DNA from: Bacteroidales bacterium 6E | GTDB lineage: Bacteria > Bacteroidota > Bacteroidia > Bacteroidales > Prolixibacteraceae | Assembly: GCA_001270045.2 (NCBI GenBank) | Contig: DF970686.1 | Location: forward strand, 565,048 to 629,047 | Direction: 5' to 3' | DNA length: 64,000 nt | Part shown: piece by piece, positions 42,811 to 52,026 of the stretch | How the letters are laid out: each line of letters begins with the position of its first letter | Position numbering within the stretch: the stretch's first letter is position 1 | The notes under the pieces: model-generated | What the model saw: only the letters and a program-made list of their open reading frames with translations | What the model was told of the DNA's origin: nothing | Databases searched by the model: none | Program-made: the position numbers and the translations under genes

Positions 42811-43317
42811 ATGAAGAAGTGGACGATCATTGGAATCATACTCATGACTTTCTCCATTGCAGTGAATGGCCAATCGAGAAGTGAAAGGCGGGCTGCTGGG
42901 TATGTAATCGATAACTATGAAGTTTCCTGCATGGGAACCGGAATGGATGGAACACAGCTGATAAAGGTGTGGGGCTTCGGCAAAAAACCTGAGGATGCCA
43001 TACATCAGGCAAGAAAGAACGCGGTGCATGCGGTTATTTTCAAGGGAATACTTGGCGGACAGCCAGGTTGCATGCAACGTCCCCTTGTAAATAAGCCGGG
43101 TTCTGAAGTGCAGCATGCTGATTATTTTAATAACTTTTTTAGTAACGGAGGCAGTTACCTGAGATTTGTTTCACAGGCAGGAGACGGTTCGGTTGATCGG
43201 ATCAAGATCGATAAACGTACTTATAAAGTTGGTGTTGTTGTTTCTGTCATGCATGCCCAACTCAGGCGAGAACTTGAAGCTGCCGGAATCATACCTAAAC
43301 TTGGACAAGGCTTCTGA
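42811..43317 (+). CDS. Exported FlgT-N/LPP20-like protein
   Basis: 168 residues from the ATG at 42811; the frame begins two codons earlier at a TTG. Signal peptide to about residue 20 (VNG|QSR). The mature protein has the segment GKKPEDAIHQARKNAVHAVIF, an Ala-spaced helix resembling FlgT N-terminal and LPP20 lipoproteins, followed by a Gly-rich loop and a C-terminal strand-helix (VGVVVSVMHAQLRRELEAAG). Two Cys (CMGTG and GCMQ) could form a disulfide. No named family is certain. It lies 38 bases after the barrel gene. Confidence 0.6.
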   Translation: MKKWTIIGIILMTFSIAVNGQSRSERRAAGYVIDNYEVSCMGTGMDGTQLIKVWGFGKKPEDAIHQARKNAVHAVIFKGILGGQPGCMQRPLVNKPGSEVQHADYFNNFFSNGGSYLRFVSQAGDGSVDRIKIDKRTYKVGVVVSVMHAQLRRELEAAGIIPKLGQGF

Positions 43318-43428
43318 TATAGTAGATAACATTTAAAAGTCATTTTATTTTTAGTTGGTCTTCAAGGAATAAATACACCGCTGATAATAAAATCATTCGA
43401 TAGACATTTACGAATAAAGTATTGAATT

Positions 43429-44391
43429 ATGAGAAAATTGAAGATAGTGCTGATGATGATGTTGTCAATTAGTGGATTATGGGCGTCAGGTCAGGCTAAA
43501 AAGCCTACCATAATGGTGGTGCCGTCGGACAACTGGTGTATAAAAAATGGTTATACCAGCACCTATGATGAAATGGGAACGCTTAAAACGCTTCCGGATT
43601 ATAAAATGGCGCTTCAGAATGAAACAGATCTGTTGATGACCATCGGTAAGATTAATACACTGATGGCTGATCGTGGTTTTCCTTTGGTGAACCTGGAGAG
43701 CGCATTACGCAATATGGAGCAAGAGAGTGCCGAAATTGCAATGCTTACATCGCGTTCGGGTGGTGGAATTGCTGAATCGCCAATCGATGTTCTGCAGCGT
43801 ACTGCCAATGCCGATATCATCATACAGCTGACCTATGTGATCAACAATTTGGGCCCCCAAAGGTCTATCACATTCATGCTGCAAGGACTGGATGCTTATA
43901 CCAACAAGCAGATTGCCGGTGCACAGGGAACGGGCTCTCCCTCGTTTGCGACTGAAACCCCAGTCCTTTTGGAGGAAGCCGTACTCTCACACATTGATGA
44001 TTTCAATAGCCGTTTGCAGTCTCACTTCGATGATTTGTTCGCGAATGGGAGGGAAGTTGCTTGTCAGGTACGTGTATGGGACACTTCAATCATTGATCTT
44101 GAGGAAGAGTTCAACTTCAATGGAGAAAATCTTGAATTGGGAGAAATCATTGAAGATTGGGTTTCGGAGAATACCGTAAATGGTCGTTTCAGTACAACTA
44201 ACTATACCGAGAATGTTATTAGGTTCGACCAGGTAAGGATACCGTTGTATGATGAAAGGCAACGGGCAATGGATACCCGCAGATGGATCAGGGATTTGAG
44301 ATCAATGCTCGGTGGTGCGCCTTTTAATCAGGAGGTTAAGATATACACCAGGGGATTAGGTGAAATATGGTTAATCCTTGGTGAAAAATAA
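43429..44391 (+). CDS. Exported DUF6175/CsgG-like protein
   Basis: 320 residues with a signal peptide (cleavage near SGQ|AKK, about residue 22). The mature start KPTIMVVPSDNWC recalls the DUF6175 family of Bacteroidota as I remember it. The order strand - helix (MTIGKINTLMADRGFPLVNLESAL) - ADIIIQLTY strand - TFMLQGLDAYTNKQIAG resembles CsgG/TolB-N folds. A second domain from about 210 (CQVRVWDTS) ends in a strand-rich tail. No enzymatic motif. The function is unknown. A 111-base gap precedes it and the next gene follows by 10 bases. Confidence 0.6.
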   Translation: MRKLKIVLMMMLSISGLWASGQAKKPTIMVVPSDNWCIKNGYTSTYDEMGTLKTLPDYKMALQNETDLLMTIGKINTLMADRGFPLVNLESALRNMEQESAEIAMLTSRSGGGIAESPIDVLQRTANADIIIQLTYVINNLGPQRSITFMLQGLDAYTNKQIAGAQGTGSPSFATETPVLLEEAVLSHIDDFNSRLQSHFDDLFANGREVACQVRVWDTSIIDLEEEFNFNGENLELGEIIEDWVSENTVNGRFSTTNYTENVIRFDQVRIPLYDERQRAMDTRRWIRDLRSMLGGAPFNQEVKIYTRGLGEIWLILGEK

Positions 44392-44401
44392 TGACACAAA
44401 T

Positions 44402-45364
44402 ATGAAAAAGCTTTTGTTTTTCCTGCTTGTCATCCCAACCTTGGCTTATGCCCAGAATGATTTGGGTTATTCAGATGACATGGCCCGAATAGCCCTTGAT
44501 GTTATTGTTCCTGACCAGGTGGCTGATATACCTGATCATGCTCGCAGTCTGCTGGAAAGCAAACTGATGCAAGCTGTAACCGACCATGGAATGGGTGGTG
44601 AGGGAGTGAGTCCCCGTTTTCTGGTGACCGCAAAAATGGAGATCTTAACGAAGGATGTCACACCTACAGTACCTCCAATGCAGGCATACACCTTCGAGGT
44701 CTATCTCTATCTCGTGGACTTTGTTGACAAAAATGTCCTCAGTACGACATCATTCACTACCAAAGGTGCTGGAACTAATGCAAACCGCGCATATGTCAGT
44801 GCTCTGCGTCCTGTTAGTCTTAATAATTCGAATGTAAAGCGATTTTTGGACGAAGGAAAGCGGAAAATCATTGAATATTACAATACTCGATGTGATTTTG
44901 TAATCGCTCGCGCACAGGCTCTTGCATCACAGAAAATGTATCCCGAGGCAATCGCTACCCTTTCAGGTATCCCCGAGGTATGCAAAGATTGCTATATGAG
45001 GGCCATTGACGCCATAGGGCCGATTTACCAGGAGTACATTGATCATGATTGCCAGATGATGATTGCAGTGGCTTCTGCTGTTTGGGCCGCTGAACCCAAC
45101 TCTAATGGCGCCGCAAAGGCAGGTGCAGTTCTGAGCCAGATTGATCCTGATTCAAGGTGTTATGGCAATGCACAGGATATCATCGGACAAATGGCAACCA
45201 AGGTGTTGAAAGACGAGAAACGAGATTGGGATTTTATTGTGAAGGCTTTTGAAAGTGAAGTGGCTCTTGAGGCCATGCGTATCAGGGCTTTCAGGGACGT
45301 TGGCGTTGCCTGGGGTGAAAATCAGCAACCCACCTATAATCAGGTCTTATGGGTCTTCAGATAA
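44402..45364 (+). CDS. Exported protein, CsgG/FlgT-middle-like plus helical part
   Basis: 320 residues from the ATG at 44402, which gives a clean signal peptide (MKKLLFFLLVIPTLAYA, then QND); an upstream start would overlap the previous gene. Residues 25-160 contain SLLESKLMQAVTDHG, RFLVTAKMEIL and VYLYLVDFVDKNVLSTTSF, a strand-helix order similar to FlgT-middle/CsgG modules. Residues 165-320 are helical and TPR-like (MYPEAIATLSGIPEVCKDCY). A CxxC (CKDC) lies near 200. Last gene of the operon, followed by a strong terminator. Function unknown. Confidence 0.6.
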   Translation: MKKLLFFLLVIPTLAYAQNDLGYSDDMARIALDVIVPDQVADIPDHARSLLESKLMQAVTDHGMGGEGVSPRFLVTAKMEILTKDVTPTVPPMQAYTFEVYLYLVDFVDKNVLSTTSFTTKGAGTNANRAYVSALRPVSLNNSNVKRFLDEGKRKIIEYYNTRCDFVIARAQALASQKMYPEAIATLSGIPEVCKDCYMRAIDAIGPIYQEYIDHDCQMMIAVASAVWAAEPNSNGAAKAGAVLSQIDPDSRCYGNAQDIIGQMATKVLKDEKRDWDFIVKAFESEVALEAMRIRAFRDVGVAWGENQQPTYNQVLWVFR

Positions 45365-45433
45365 AGGTTTACAAATAAATTTTCACTTTTTACAGCATTA
45401 ATTTACTCTGGACAATGCTGTTGTATTAAAAAG

Positions 45434-45470
45434 AAAACAGGATAACCACTTTAATCGGTTATCCTGTTTT
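45434..45470. terminator. Bidirectional terminator after the exported operon and galM
   Basis: AAAACAGGATAACC (45434-45447) pairs perfectly with GGTTATCCTGTTTT (45457-45470), with T- or A-tracts on both sides. It closes the plus-strand four-gene operon and the minus-strand galM. Confidence 0.93.
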
Positions 45471-45491
45471 TGTTAGACCCTCGAGGATATT

Positions 45492-46625
45492 TTATTGCTG
45501 TAGTCCAAATTTATAAATACATACCGAATAATATTCATCTCCTGGATTCAAAAGCGTTGACGGGAAGGCTGGTTGGTTAGGTGAATCAGGATAATGTTGG
45601 GTTTCAAGACACAGTGCTCCACGATGTGAATAAACCTTACCATATTTGCCTGTATCACTGCCATCCATGAAATTGCCCCCATAAAATTGGATGGCTGGTT
45701 CATTGGTGTATACTTCCATGGTTCTGCCACTTGCAGGTTCCACAACTTTTGCTGCAAAATTCAGACCTTCAGGGGCAGCATCCAATACCCAGTTATGATC
45801 GTATCCAAGACCATATTTAAGTTGTTGATTCTCTTCAGATACCCGTGAACCAATGGCTGTAAGATTTCTAAAATCGAAAGGAGTACCTTCAACCGGTGCA
45901 ATTTCACCAGTTGGAATAAGTCCTGAATCAACCGGGGTATAATAGGATGCATTAAGCTGAAGTAAATGATCATTGATTTCACCGTTTCCGGCACCTTTCA
46001 GGTTAAAAAATGAATGATGGGTGAGGTTGACATGGGTAGGCTTGTCAGTTGTCGCCCAATACTGGATTTTTAGTTCATTATCATCGGTCAGTTCATAAGT
46101 CACATTTACCTGGAGGTTTCCGGGATATCCCATTTCTCCATCGGCTGAAAGATAGCTGAGAAGAAGGGTTTTATCGTCCTGTTGTACTGCATCCCATACA
46201 ACATTGTGAAATCCTTTTGGTCCCCCGTGAAGATGGTTGGCCCCATTGTTGAGAGGAAGGGTGAATACTGAATCATTCAGGACAAATTGACCTTTTGCAA
46301 TCCTGTTTCCATAACGTCCGATCAGGGTTCCGTAAAAAACTTCGTTTGAATTTAAATACCCTTCGAGGTTTGAATAACCTGTTACGATATCTTCAAAGTT
46401 ACCCTGTTTGTCGGGGACGAATAAATTCACGACCCTACCACCATAATTGGTAATTTGGGCTATCAGTCCGTTAGCATTTTTCAGGGTATACAATTCGACC
46501 TTCTTTCCTTCAAAATCCTGGGTAAAGGTAAGCGGGTCGATCAACGGTAATTTTTGTTCGGGCGTTTGGCTGCATGAAATGATAAAGGCAGCAAAAAGAG
46601 CCATCAGAAAGAATCTTGTTTTCAT
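45492..46625 (-). CDS. galM: Aldose 1-epimerase, lipoprotein form
   Basis: Interconverts alpha and beta anomers of galactose and glucose. 377 residues. Unlike cytoplasmic GalM it starts with a lipoprotein signal (FIISC, Cys18), so it should act on sugars in the periplasm or at the membrane. The enzyme part is complete: RYGNRIAKGQF near 94, NGANHLHGG, the catalytic His pair in NLTHHSFFN, and the catalytic Glu in CLETQHYPDSPN. Single gene ending at a shared terminator. No sugar-utilisation genes are nearby. Confidence 0.94.
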   Translation of the reverse strand: MKTRFFLMALFAAFIISCSQTPEQKLPLIDPLTFTQDFEGKKVELYTLKNANGLIAQITNYGGRVVNLFVPDKQGNFEDIVTGYSNLEGYLNSNEVFYGTLIGRYGNRIAKGQFVLNDSVFTLPLNNGANHLHGGPKGFHNVVWDAVQQDDKTLLLSYLSADGEMGYPGNLQVNVTYELTDDNELKIQYWATTDKPTHVNLTHHSFFNLKGAGNGEINDHLLQLNASYYTPVDSGLIPTGEIAPVEGTPFDFRNLTAIGSRVSEENQQLKYGLGYDHNWVLDAAPEGLNFAAKVVEPASGRTMEVYTNEPAIQFYGGNFMDGSDTGKYGKVYSHRGALCLETQHYPDSPNQPAFPSTLLNPGDEYYSVCIYKFGLQQ

Positions 46626-46745
46626 TTTTTTTGGAATATGGAATTTATGGCAAAAATAAAGGTTTATCAGGTGTTTAGCATGATTTGTAAATTATTTTCA
46701 CAATAATTCATCATGTTCTTGTTGATTTTGGAATAACCAGAGTAA

Positions 46746-47594
46746 TCAGTGGTCAGTTATATCATTGATGCTGATTCGCTGACTGATGGCTGGCCGATTT
46801 CCTTTACACTCAATGGTAACGCATTCGGTATAAAAATCATGTTCAAATAAAAGAATATATCCGTTTTCACATGCCTCCTTCAAAAATGTTTGCTTTTCTT
46901 CCATAGTCGTGACGGGAAAGAGATCATAGGCTGCAATCCAGAGAATGGGTATATGTGCTGCTGTAGGAATGAGATCCGCGGTGTATACAATTGTTTTGTC
47001 CCCGAATTGAATAAATGGGATCATTTGACCGGGTGTATGTCCGGAATAAAATCTGACTGAAACTCCTGGAAATATCTCTCCAGGATTATTAACCAGATGA
47101 AGTGTTCCTGATTTTTCGAGAAATGCGAAAAAGTTGGTAAAGAAAGTCACTTTTTCCCTAAGGTTCGATTGGTGGGCATGTTCCCATTGAGCACTGCCAC
47201 ACCAGTGTCGGGCATTTGGAAAGTTCAGTTCAAGTTGATTTTTGTTACTTCGGATGGCTCCATTCACATGGTCCCAATGAAGGTGTGTAAACATGACATC
47301 TGTGATTTCATGGGGGTCATATCCTGCTTTCGCTAGCGAAAATAGTAGTGGTTCCCCTTCGGTAAGTCCCTGATTGATCATGAACTTCTCGGGATAATGA
47401 TCTCCGGTTCCTGTTTCAATCAAAATTTTGCGATCGCCTTGGTCGATTAACAAACAGCGCATGGTCATCTGGACGAAGTTTCGATCATCACATGGCATTT
47501 CCTTATTCCAGAGGACCTTGGGGATCACTCCGAACATAGCTCCTCCATCTGCCTTAAAGTCGCCCGCCCAAATGGGAATTAATTTTGTTTTCAT
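46746..47594 (-). CDS. Metallo-beta-lactamase-fold hydrolase
   Basis: 282 residues without a signal peptide. The metal site is THLHWDHVNG near residue 104-113, with later ligands in YSGHTPGQ and YTADLIPTAAH. The overall pattern, including a long N-terminal strand region, resembles the AHL-lactonase/pyrroloquinoline-type MBL branch, but substrate cannot be told from sequence. It lies 4 bases after folK on the same strand, so they are probably co-transcribed. Whether it is connected to pterins is unknown. Confidence 0.88.
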   Translation of the reverse strand: MKTKLIPIWAGDFKADGGAMFGVIPKVLWNKEMPCDDRNFVQMTMRCLLIDQGDRKILIETGTGDHYPEKFMINQGLTEGEPLLFSLAKAGYDPHEITDVMFTHLHWDHVNGAIRSNKNQLELNFPNARHWCGSAQWEHAHQSNLREKVTFFTNFFAFLEKSGTLHLVNNPGEIFPGVSVRFYSGHTPGQMIPFIQFGDKTIVYTADLIPTAAHIPILWIAAYDLFPVTTMEEKQTFLKEACENGYILLFEHDFYTECVTIECKGNRPAISQRISINDITDH

Positions 47595-47598
47595 GGGA

Positions 47599-48105
47599 TC
47601 ATGTTTTTTTCAAGGATGGTATTCTTTTTATTTCTGACTTGTCTTCACAAATTTCCAGCAACTTTTTAATGTTCATTCCGGTTCTGGGATCTACATAATT
47701 GGGGATAATTTCATTAAGTGGAACAAGGACGAATTTTCGCTTCTCAATTTGTGGATGTGGAATGGTAAGATCATTGTTCTCCAAAACATGGTGGTCGTAA
47801 AACAAGATATCGATATCCATCTTCCTGGAAAGGTATTTGCCGGGGACCCTGGTTCTACCGAATTCTTGCTCAATTATATTAACCTGAACTAAAACATCAT
47901 GGGGACTCAATTCGGTAAATACAGACAAAACCTGGTTCCAAAAACTATTTTTGCTATTAAACCCCCAGGGTGGTGTTTCATAAATTGACGAAAATTGGGC
48001 AATAACACCTATGTTTTTTTCAATTAGACGATAAGTGTCAGTAAATATTTGAGTTTTGTTTCCCAAATTTCCACCTAAACTTAAAATAAGTTGATGTTGT
48101 GCCAT
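47599..48105 (-). CDS. folK: Hydroxymethyl-dihydropterin pyrophosphokinase
   Basis: Pyrophosphorylates 6-hydroxymethyl-dihydropterin ahead of dihydropteroate synthesis. 168 residues, full length. It has SLGGNLGNK at the start, the ETPPWGF pterin loop, the magnesium Asp pair in RKMDIDILFY, and the C-terminal IPHPQIEKRKFVLVPLNEI that the short paralogue at 29121 lacks. It starts 4 bases before the MBL hydrolase on the minus strand and is divergent from sppA; the sppA -7 box lies right at its start codon. Confidence 0.96.
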   Translation of the reverse strand: MAQHQLILSLGGNLGNKTQIFTDTYRLIEKNIGVIAQFSSIYETPPWGFNSKNSFWNQVLSVFTELSPHDVLVQVNIIEQEFGRTRVPGKYLSRKMDIDILFYDHHVLENNDLTIPHPQIEKRKFVLVPLNEIIPNYVDPRTGMNIKKLLEICEDKSEIKRIPSLKKT

Positions 48106-48113
48106 TACTTTTG
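48106..48113 (+). promoter_or_regulatory. -7 element of sppA
   Basis: TACTTTTG matches TAnnTTTG. It directly abuts the folK start codon on the other strand and lies 72 bases before the sppA ATG. No clear -33 element. Confidence 0.5.
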
Positions 48114-48184
48114 CGTAATATTTTTAAAATGTCGATGACTGATAAGACGACTGAAGATGTAAAATAAATCAATAACACATTAAT

Positions 48185-49963
48185 ATGAAAGAGTTTTTCA
48201 AGTATACGCTTGCAACCATTACAGGCATTGTTTTTCTGACAATCATTGGATTCGTTCTCCTGATGATCGTGATTGGGGCTCTTGTTGCCTCCACGGAGAA
48301 ACAGGTTGTGGTTGAGAACCAATCCATGCTGGTTATTAACCTTGATAACATGGTTGTGGACCGTGCCCCCAATGATCCTTTTTCTGACTTGAACATCCCT
48401 GGGTTGGGACTGGTTAAAAGGATAGGAATGGACCAGATTCTTGGTTCAATTGAAAAGGCACGTCACGACGATAGGATTAAATGTATCTATCTTGACTTGT
48501 CAATCGTTAACGGGGGAATGGCCGATGTGGAAGAAATCAGAAATGCACTTCTTGCATTTAGGGATAGCAGTGATAAGCCTGTATATGCTTATGGAGATAT
48601 GTTCGACCAAAAGGCTTATTATCTGGCGACTGCTTCTGATAAAATTGTTTTGAATCCCTATGGAGCTATCGATTTCCGTGGATTGGGAGGAGAAGTCACT
48701 TTCTTTAAAAATGCCTTGGAAAAACTTGGTGTCGAAATGCAGATTGTACGTCATGGAAAATTCAAGGCAGCCGTAGAGCCTTTCATGCTTGAAAAGATGA
48801 GCGACGAGAATAGGGAACAAACGATGACCTACCTTACAAGTATGTGGAATCAGATGCTTCAGGGGATTTCTAAGGAAAGAAATTTACCCATTGACTCTCT
48901 CAACAAACTTGCGGATGAGGTATTAACTTTTCGCCGGGCAGAAAGGGCTTTGGAAGCAGGTATGGTAGATGCCCTCAAATATAAGGATGAAGTTTTGGAT
49001 GACTTAAGGGAAATAACCGGAGTCAATGATAATAAAGGAATTCCGGTTATTGGAGTTTCTGATTATACCAAAGCTCAGCATGGTAAATCAGGGAATCGTC
49101 CGTTTTCCAGGAATAAAATTGCTGTCATTTATGCTAGTGGCGAAATAGGAGTACCTGTGTCTGCAGCTGAGGGTATCAGTGGAGATAAGCTTTCCAGGGA
49201 AATTAGAAAGGTTAGGCAAGATTCCTCTTACAAGGCAATTGTTCTTAGGGTTGATTCTCCAGGAGGCAGTGCATATGACTCTGAAGTTATCTGGAGAGAG
49301 ATGAAACTGGCAGCAGAGGAAAAGGTAGTTGTAGTTTCTATGGGAGATGTGGCTGCATCAGGAGGATATTATATTGCCTGCGCTGCTGATATGATTTATG
49401 CCCAGCCCAATACCATTACCGGTTCAATTGGGGTTTTTGGAACAATTCCCAATGCTTCAGAATTGCTGAACGATAAGCTTGGAATCACTACAGATGTAGT
49501 CAAAACCAACGAACATGCCGATATGCCTTCGTTTACGAGGCCTATGACCGATTTTGAAAGAGATCTGATGCAATCGTACGTTGAGAATATATATGATGTA
49601 TTTGTTACAAGGGTTGCCGATGGCAGAAGAATGAACAAGACCCAAGTGGATGAAATAGGCCAGGGACGTGTATGGAGTGGACTTAACGCATTGGAAATCG
49701 GCTTGGTTGATGAATTAGGGGGCCTTGAAGACGCCGTGAAACGAGCAGCCGAAATGGCAGGTATTGAGAATTACAGGACAGTTGCTTTGCCTGAATTGCC
49801 TGATCCTTTCCAGGAGTTATTGAAAGGTGGTACAAATAATATCAGACTTCGATTTCTCAAGAGTGAAATGGGTGATAATTGGAAATATTACGATTACCTT
49901 AAAAAAGCTGGCAGCATGAATGGAATCTATGCCCGGATTCCATATGAAATATCTATCCGATAG
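48185..49963 (+). CDS. sppA: Signal peptide peptidase SppA (67K type)
   Basis: Membrane-anchored serine peptidase that degrades cleaved signal peptides. 592 residues, the tandem-domain long form. One N-terminal helix (about 12-36) anchors it. The catalytic dyad is split between halves: Lys153 in TASDKIVLNP (first domain) and Ser392 in GDVAASGGYY (second domain). This arrangement is as in E. coli SppA. Single gene with its own -7 element and terminator. Confidence 0.96.
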   Translation: MKEFFKYTLATITGIVFLTIIGFVLLMIVIGALVASTEKQVVVENQSMLVINLDNMVVDRAPNDPFSDLNIPGLGLVKRIGMDQILGSIEKARHDDRIKCIYLDLSIVNGGMADVEEIRNALLAFRDSSDKPVYAYGDMFDQKAYYLATASDKIVLNPYGAIDFRGLGGEVTFFKNALEKLGVEMQIVRHGKFKAAVEPFMLEKMSDENREQTMTYLTSMWNQMLQGISKERNLPIDSLNKLADEVLTFRRAERALEAGMVDALKYKDEVLDDLREITGVNDNKGIPVIGVSDYTKAQHGKSGNRPFSRNKIAVIYASGEIGVPVSAAEGISGDKLSREIRKVRQDSSYKAIVLRVDSPGGSAYDSEVIWREMKLAAEEKVVVVSMGDVAASGGYYIACAADMIYAQPNTITGSIGVFGTIPNASELLNDKLGITTDVVKTNEHADMPSFTRPMTDFERDLMQSYVENIYDVFVTRVADGRRMNKTQVDEIGQGRVWSGLNALEIGLVDELGGLEDAVKRAAEMAGIENYRTVALPELPDPFQELLKGGTNNIRLRFLKSEMGDNWKYYDYLKKAGSMNGIYARIPYEISIR

Positions 49964-49981
49964 TGATCTTCAGTTTTTGAA

Positions 49982-50046
49982 TGCTTCTGTTGATTTAGGT
50001 AAGGGATTTGATTTTTCCTCTACCTCATTTACAGAAGCAATTTTTT
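49982..50046 (+). terminator. Terminator of sppA
   Basis: TGCTTCTGT (49982-49990) pairs with ACAGAAGCA (50031-50039), with an inner AGGTA/TACCT stem, followed by ATTTTTT. A long two-step hairpin. Confidence 0.82.
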
Positions 50047-50177
50047 ATTGAACTCATTTATAGCTATATTGAGTCGTCATTATTGACTGTGGGAAGTGAG
50101 AGGCAATACTTTAATTGTATGTCGGATTCTGTTTATACGGTCATTATTTACTACTTTAGTATCCCTATTTGCTATGT

Positions 50178-51275
50178 ATGCTGAAGATTCTCCTATATCC
50201 GCTGTCGTTACTGTATGGGTTTATCATTTCCATCAGGAATAAACTTTATGATTTCAAAATATTGACCTCTACGGAGTTTGATATACCAGTAATCTCAATT
50301 GGAAATATCACTGTCGGAGGTACAGGTAAAACCCCTCATACTGAATACCTTATTAAATTACTAAAGCAGAATTACCGGGTTTCGACACTCAGTAGGGGAT
50401 ATAAGCGGAAAACCCTGGGTTTCAGGATAGTGGAATCTGTTTCAACAGTTGAAGAGGTGGGGGATGAACCACTTCAGATGAAATTAAAATATCCGGGAGT
50501 GACCGTATCGGTTTGTGAAAACAGGGTAAAAGGGGTTGAAGGACTTCTGGGACAAAATCCTACGCCTGATGTTGTCGTTCTTGATGATGCCTTTCAGCAC
50601 AGGAGAATCACCCCTGGCCTGAATATTTTGCTAATCGACTATAATAAGCCCATTAAGGATGATTATATGTTGCCACTTGGAAGACTGCGGGAAAGTAAAT
50701 TGCAGGCAAAGCGTGCCAACATCATTATCATTACCAAATGTCCGAATGAGATTACTCCGATTACACGAAGGATTCTTGCTAAGGATGTAAGGCTTTATCC
50801 TTATCAGGATCTTTACTTTACCACCATGGTTTATGGGCAACTTTGTCCGGTTTTTCCTGAGGGTAGGCCGATGGATCTTTTTAACGATCCAAGGCATATG
50901 GCCATATTGGTTGTACTGGGGATTGCTGCTCCTGAGTATGCCATAAACCATCTTTCAAAGATTTCTTCAGAGATTGATTCGATGATCTTTCCCGATCACC
51001 ACAATTATACCGAGAGTGACATTGAGAATATCCAGCAGAGGTTCATTGCTCTGAATAATCCTCGGAAAATTGTTGTCACTACTGAAAAGGATACTGTCAG
51101 ATTAAGGCAGATGAATCTTTCGAAGGAGTTTAAATCAGTTCTATATTATCTTCCGATACAAGTGAAATTTCTTGATCGGGAAGGAAAGCAGTTCGATAAA
51201 AAAATAATGGATTATGTTGGAGAAAATAAAAGCAACCGCGAATTACATCTTAGAAAAAACAGGGACCAAGGCTGA
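50178..51275 (+). CDS. lpxK: Tetraacyldisaccharide 4'-kinase
   Basis: Phosphorylates the lipid A disaccharide precursor at the inner membrane. 365 residues from the ATG at 50178; a TTG three codons earlier is less likely. N-terminal membrane helix, then the P-loop GGTGKTPHTEYL near 46-57, the SRGYKRK segment, LDDAFQHRRI with the catalytic Asp, and GRLRE. It shows the organism makes lipid A. Its last 62 bases overlap the start of punA in another frame. Confidence 0.95.
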   Translation: MLKILLYPLSLLYGFIISIRNKLYDFKILTSTEFDIPVISIGNITVGGTGKTPHTEYLIKLLKQNYRVSTLSRGYKRKTLGFRIVESVSTVEEVGDEPLQMKLKYPGVTVSVCENRVKGVEGLLGQNPTPDVVVLDDAFQHRRITPGLNILLIDYNKPIKDDYMLPLGRLRESKLQAKRANIIIITKCPNEITPITRRILAKDVRLYPYQDLYFTTMVYGQLCPVFPEGRPMDLFNDPRHMAILVVLGIAAPEYAINHLSKISSEIDSMIFPDHHNYTESDIENIQQRFIALNNPRKIVVTTEKDTVRLRQMNLSKEFKSVLYYLPIQVKFLDREGKQFDKKIMDYVGENKSNRELHLRKNRDQG

Positions 51276-52026
51276 TGCCGGCATTATTTTGGGTACGGGC
51301 CTTGGCGGACTTGTGAATGAAATTTCGATTGAGAAAACTTTGTCCTATTCTGAAATTCCAAACTTCCCCGTATCCACCGTTGACGGTCATGCCGGAAGGT
51401 TAATTTTTGGGAAACTGGGAAACAAAGAAGTGATGGCAATGCAGGGCAGGTTCCACTATTATGAGGGTTACTCCATGAAGGAAGTGACTTTTCCTGTTAG
51501 GGTCATGCAACTATTGGGGATGTCATACCTTTTCGTTTCCAATGCATCAGGCGGACTGAATCCCGATTTTAGGGTGGGAGATATTATGGTGATCAACGAC
51601 CATATCAACTTTTTCCCCGAACATCCTCTTCGGGGTCCAAATATCAATGAGCTGGGTCCAAGGTTTCCTGATATGAGCAGGGTGTATGATGAAAGACTTC
51701 GTTATTCAGCCAAACTCATATCCCTGGAGCACAATTTTAATCTTAAAGAAGGGGTATATGTTGGTGTTTCAGGCCCAACCTTCGAAACCCCTGCAGAGTA
51801 TATGATGTTCCGGAAATTGGGCGGAGATGTGGTTGGAATGAGTACGGTGCCTGAAGTCATTGTTGCCCGACATGCAGGCATGAAGGTGTTTGGGATTTCA
51901 ATTATTACCGACAGCGGTGTTCCTGGTCAAATTGTTGAAATATCACATGATGAGGTGCAGAAAGTCGCTATGAAGGCTGAGCCTAAAATGACACTGGTCA
52001 TGAAAAAACTGATTGAATCCTTGTAG
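51214..52026 (+). CDS. punA: Purine nucleoside phosphorylase
   Basis: Phosphorolysis of inosine and guanosine; trimeric PNP family. 270 residues. Motifs: GIILGTGLGGL (24-34), MQGRFHYYEGY near 75, VSNASGGLNPDF, GPTFETPAE and SIITDSG. The ATG at 51214 lies inside lpxK; later Met codons would remove the first glycine-rich phosphate loop, so the overlap is real unless lpxK ends earlier. The lpxK-punA order occurs in other Bacteroidota to my knowledge. Confidence 0.95.
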   Translation: MLEKIKATANYILEKTGTKADAGIILGTGLGGLVNEISIEKTLSYSEIPNFPVSTVDGHAGRLIFGKLGNKEVMAMQGRFHYYEGYSMKEVTFPVRVMQLLGMSYLFVSNASGGLNPDFRVGDIMVINDHINFFPEHPLRGPNINELGPRFPDMSRVYDERLRYSAKLISLEHNFNLKEGVYVGVSGPTFETPAEYMMFRKLGGDVVGMSTVPEVIVARHAGMKVFGISIITDSGVPGQIVEISHDEVQKVAMKAEPKMTLVMKKLIESL

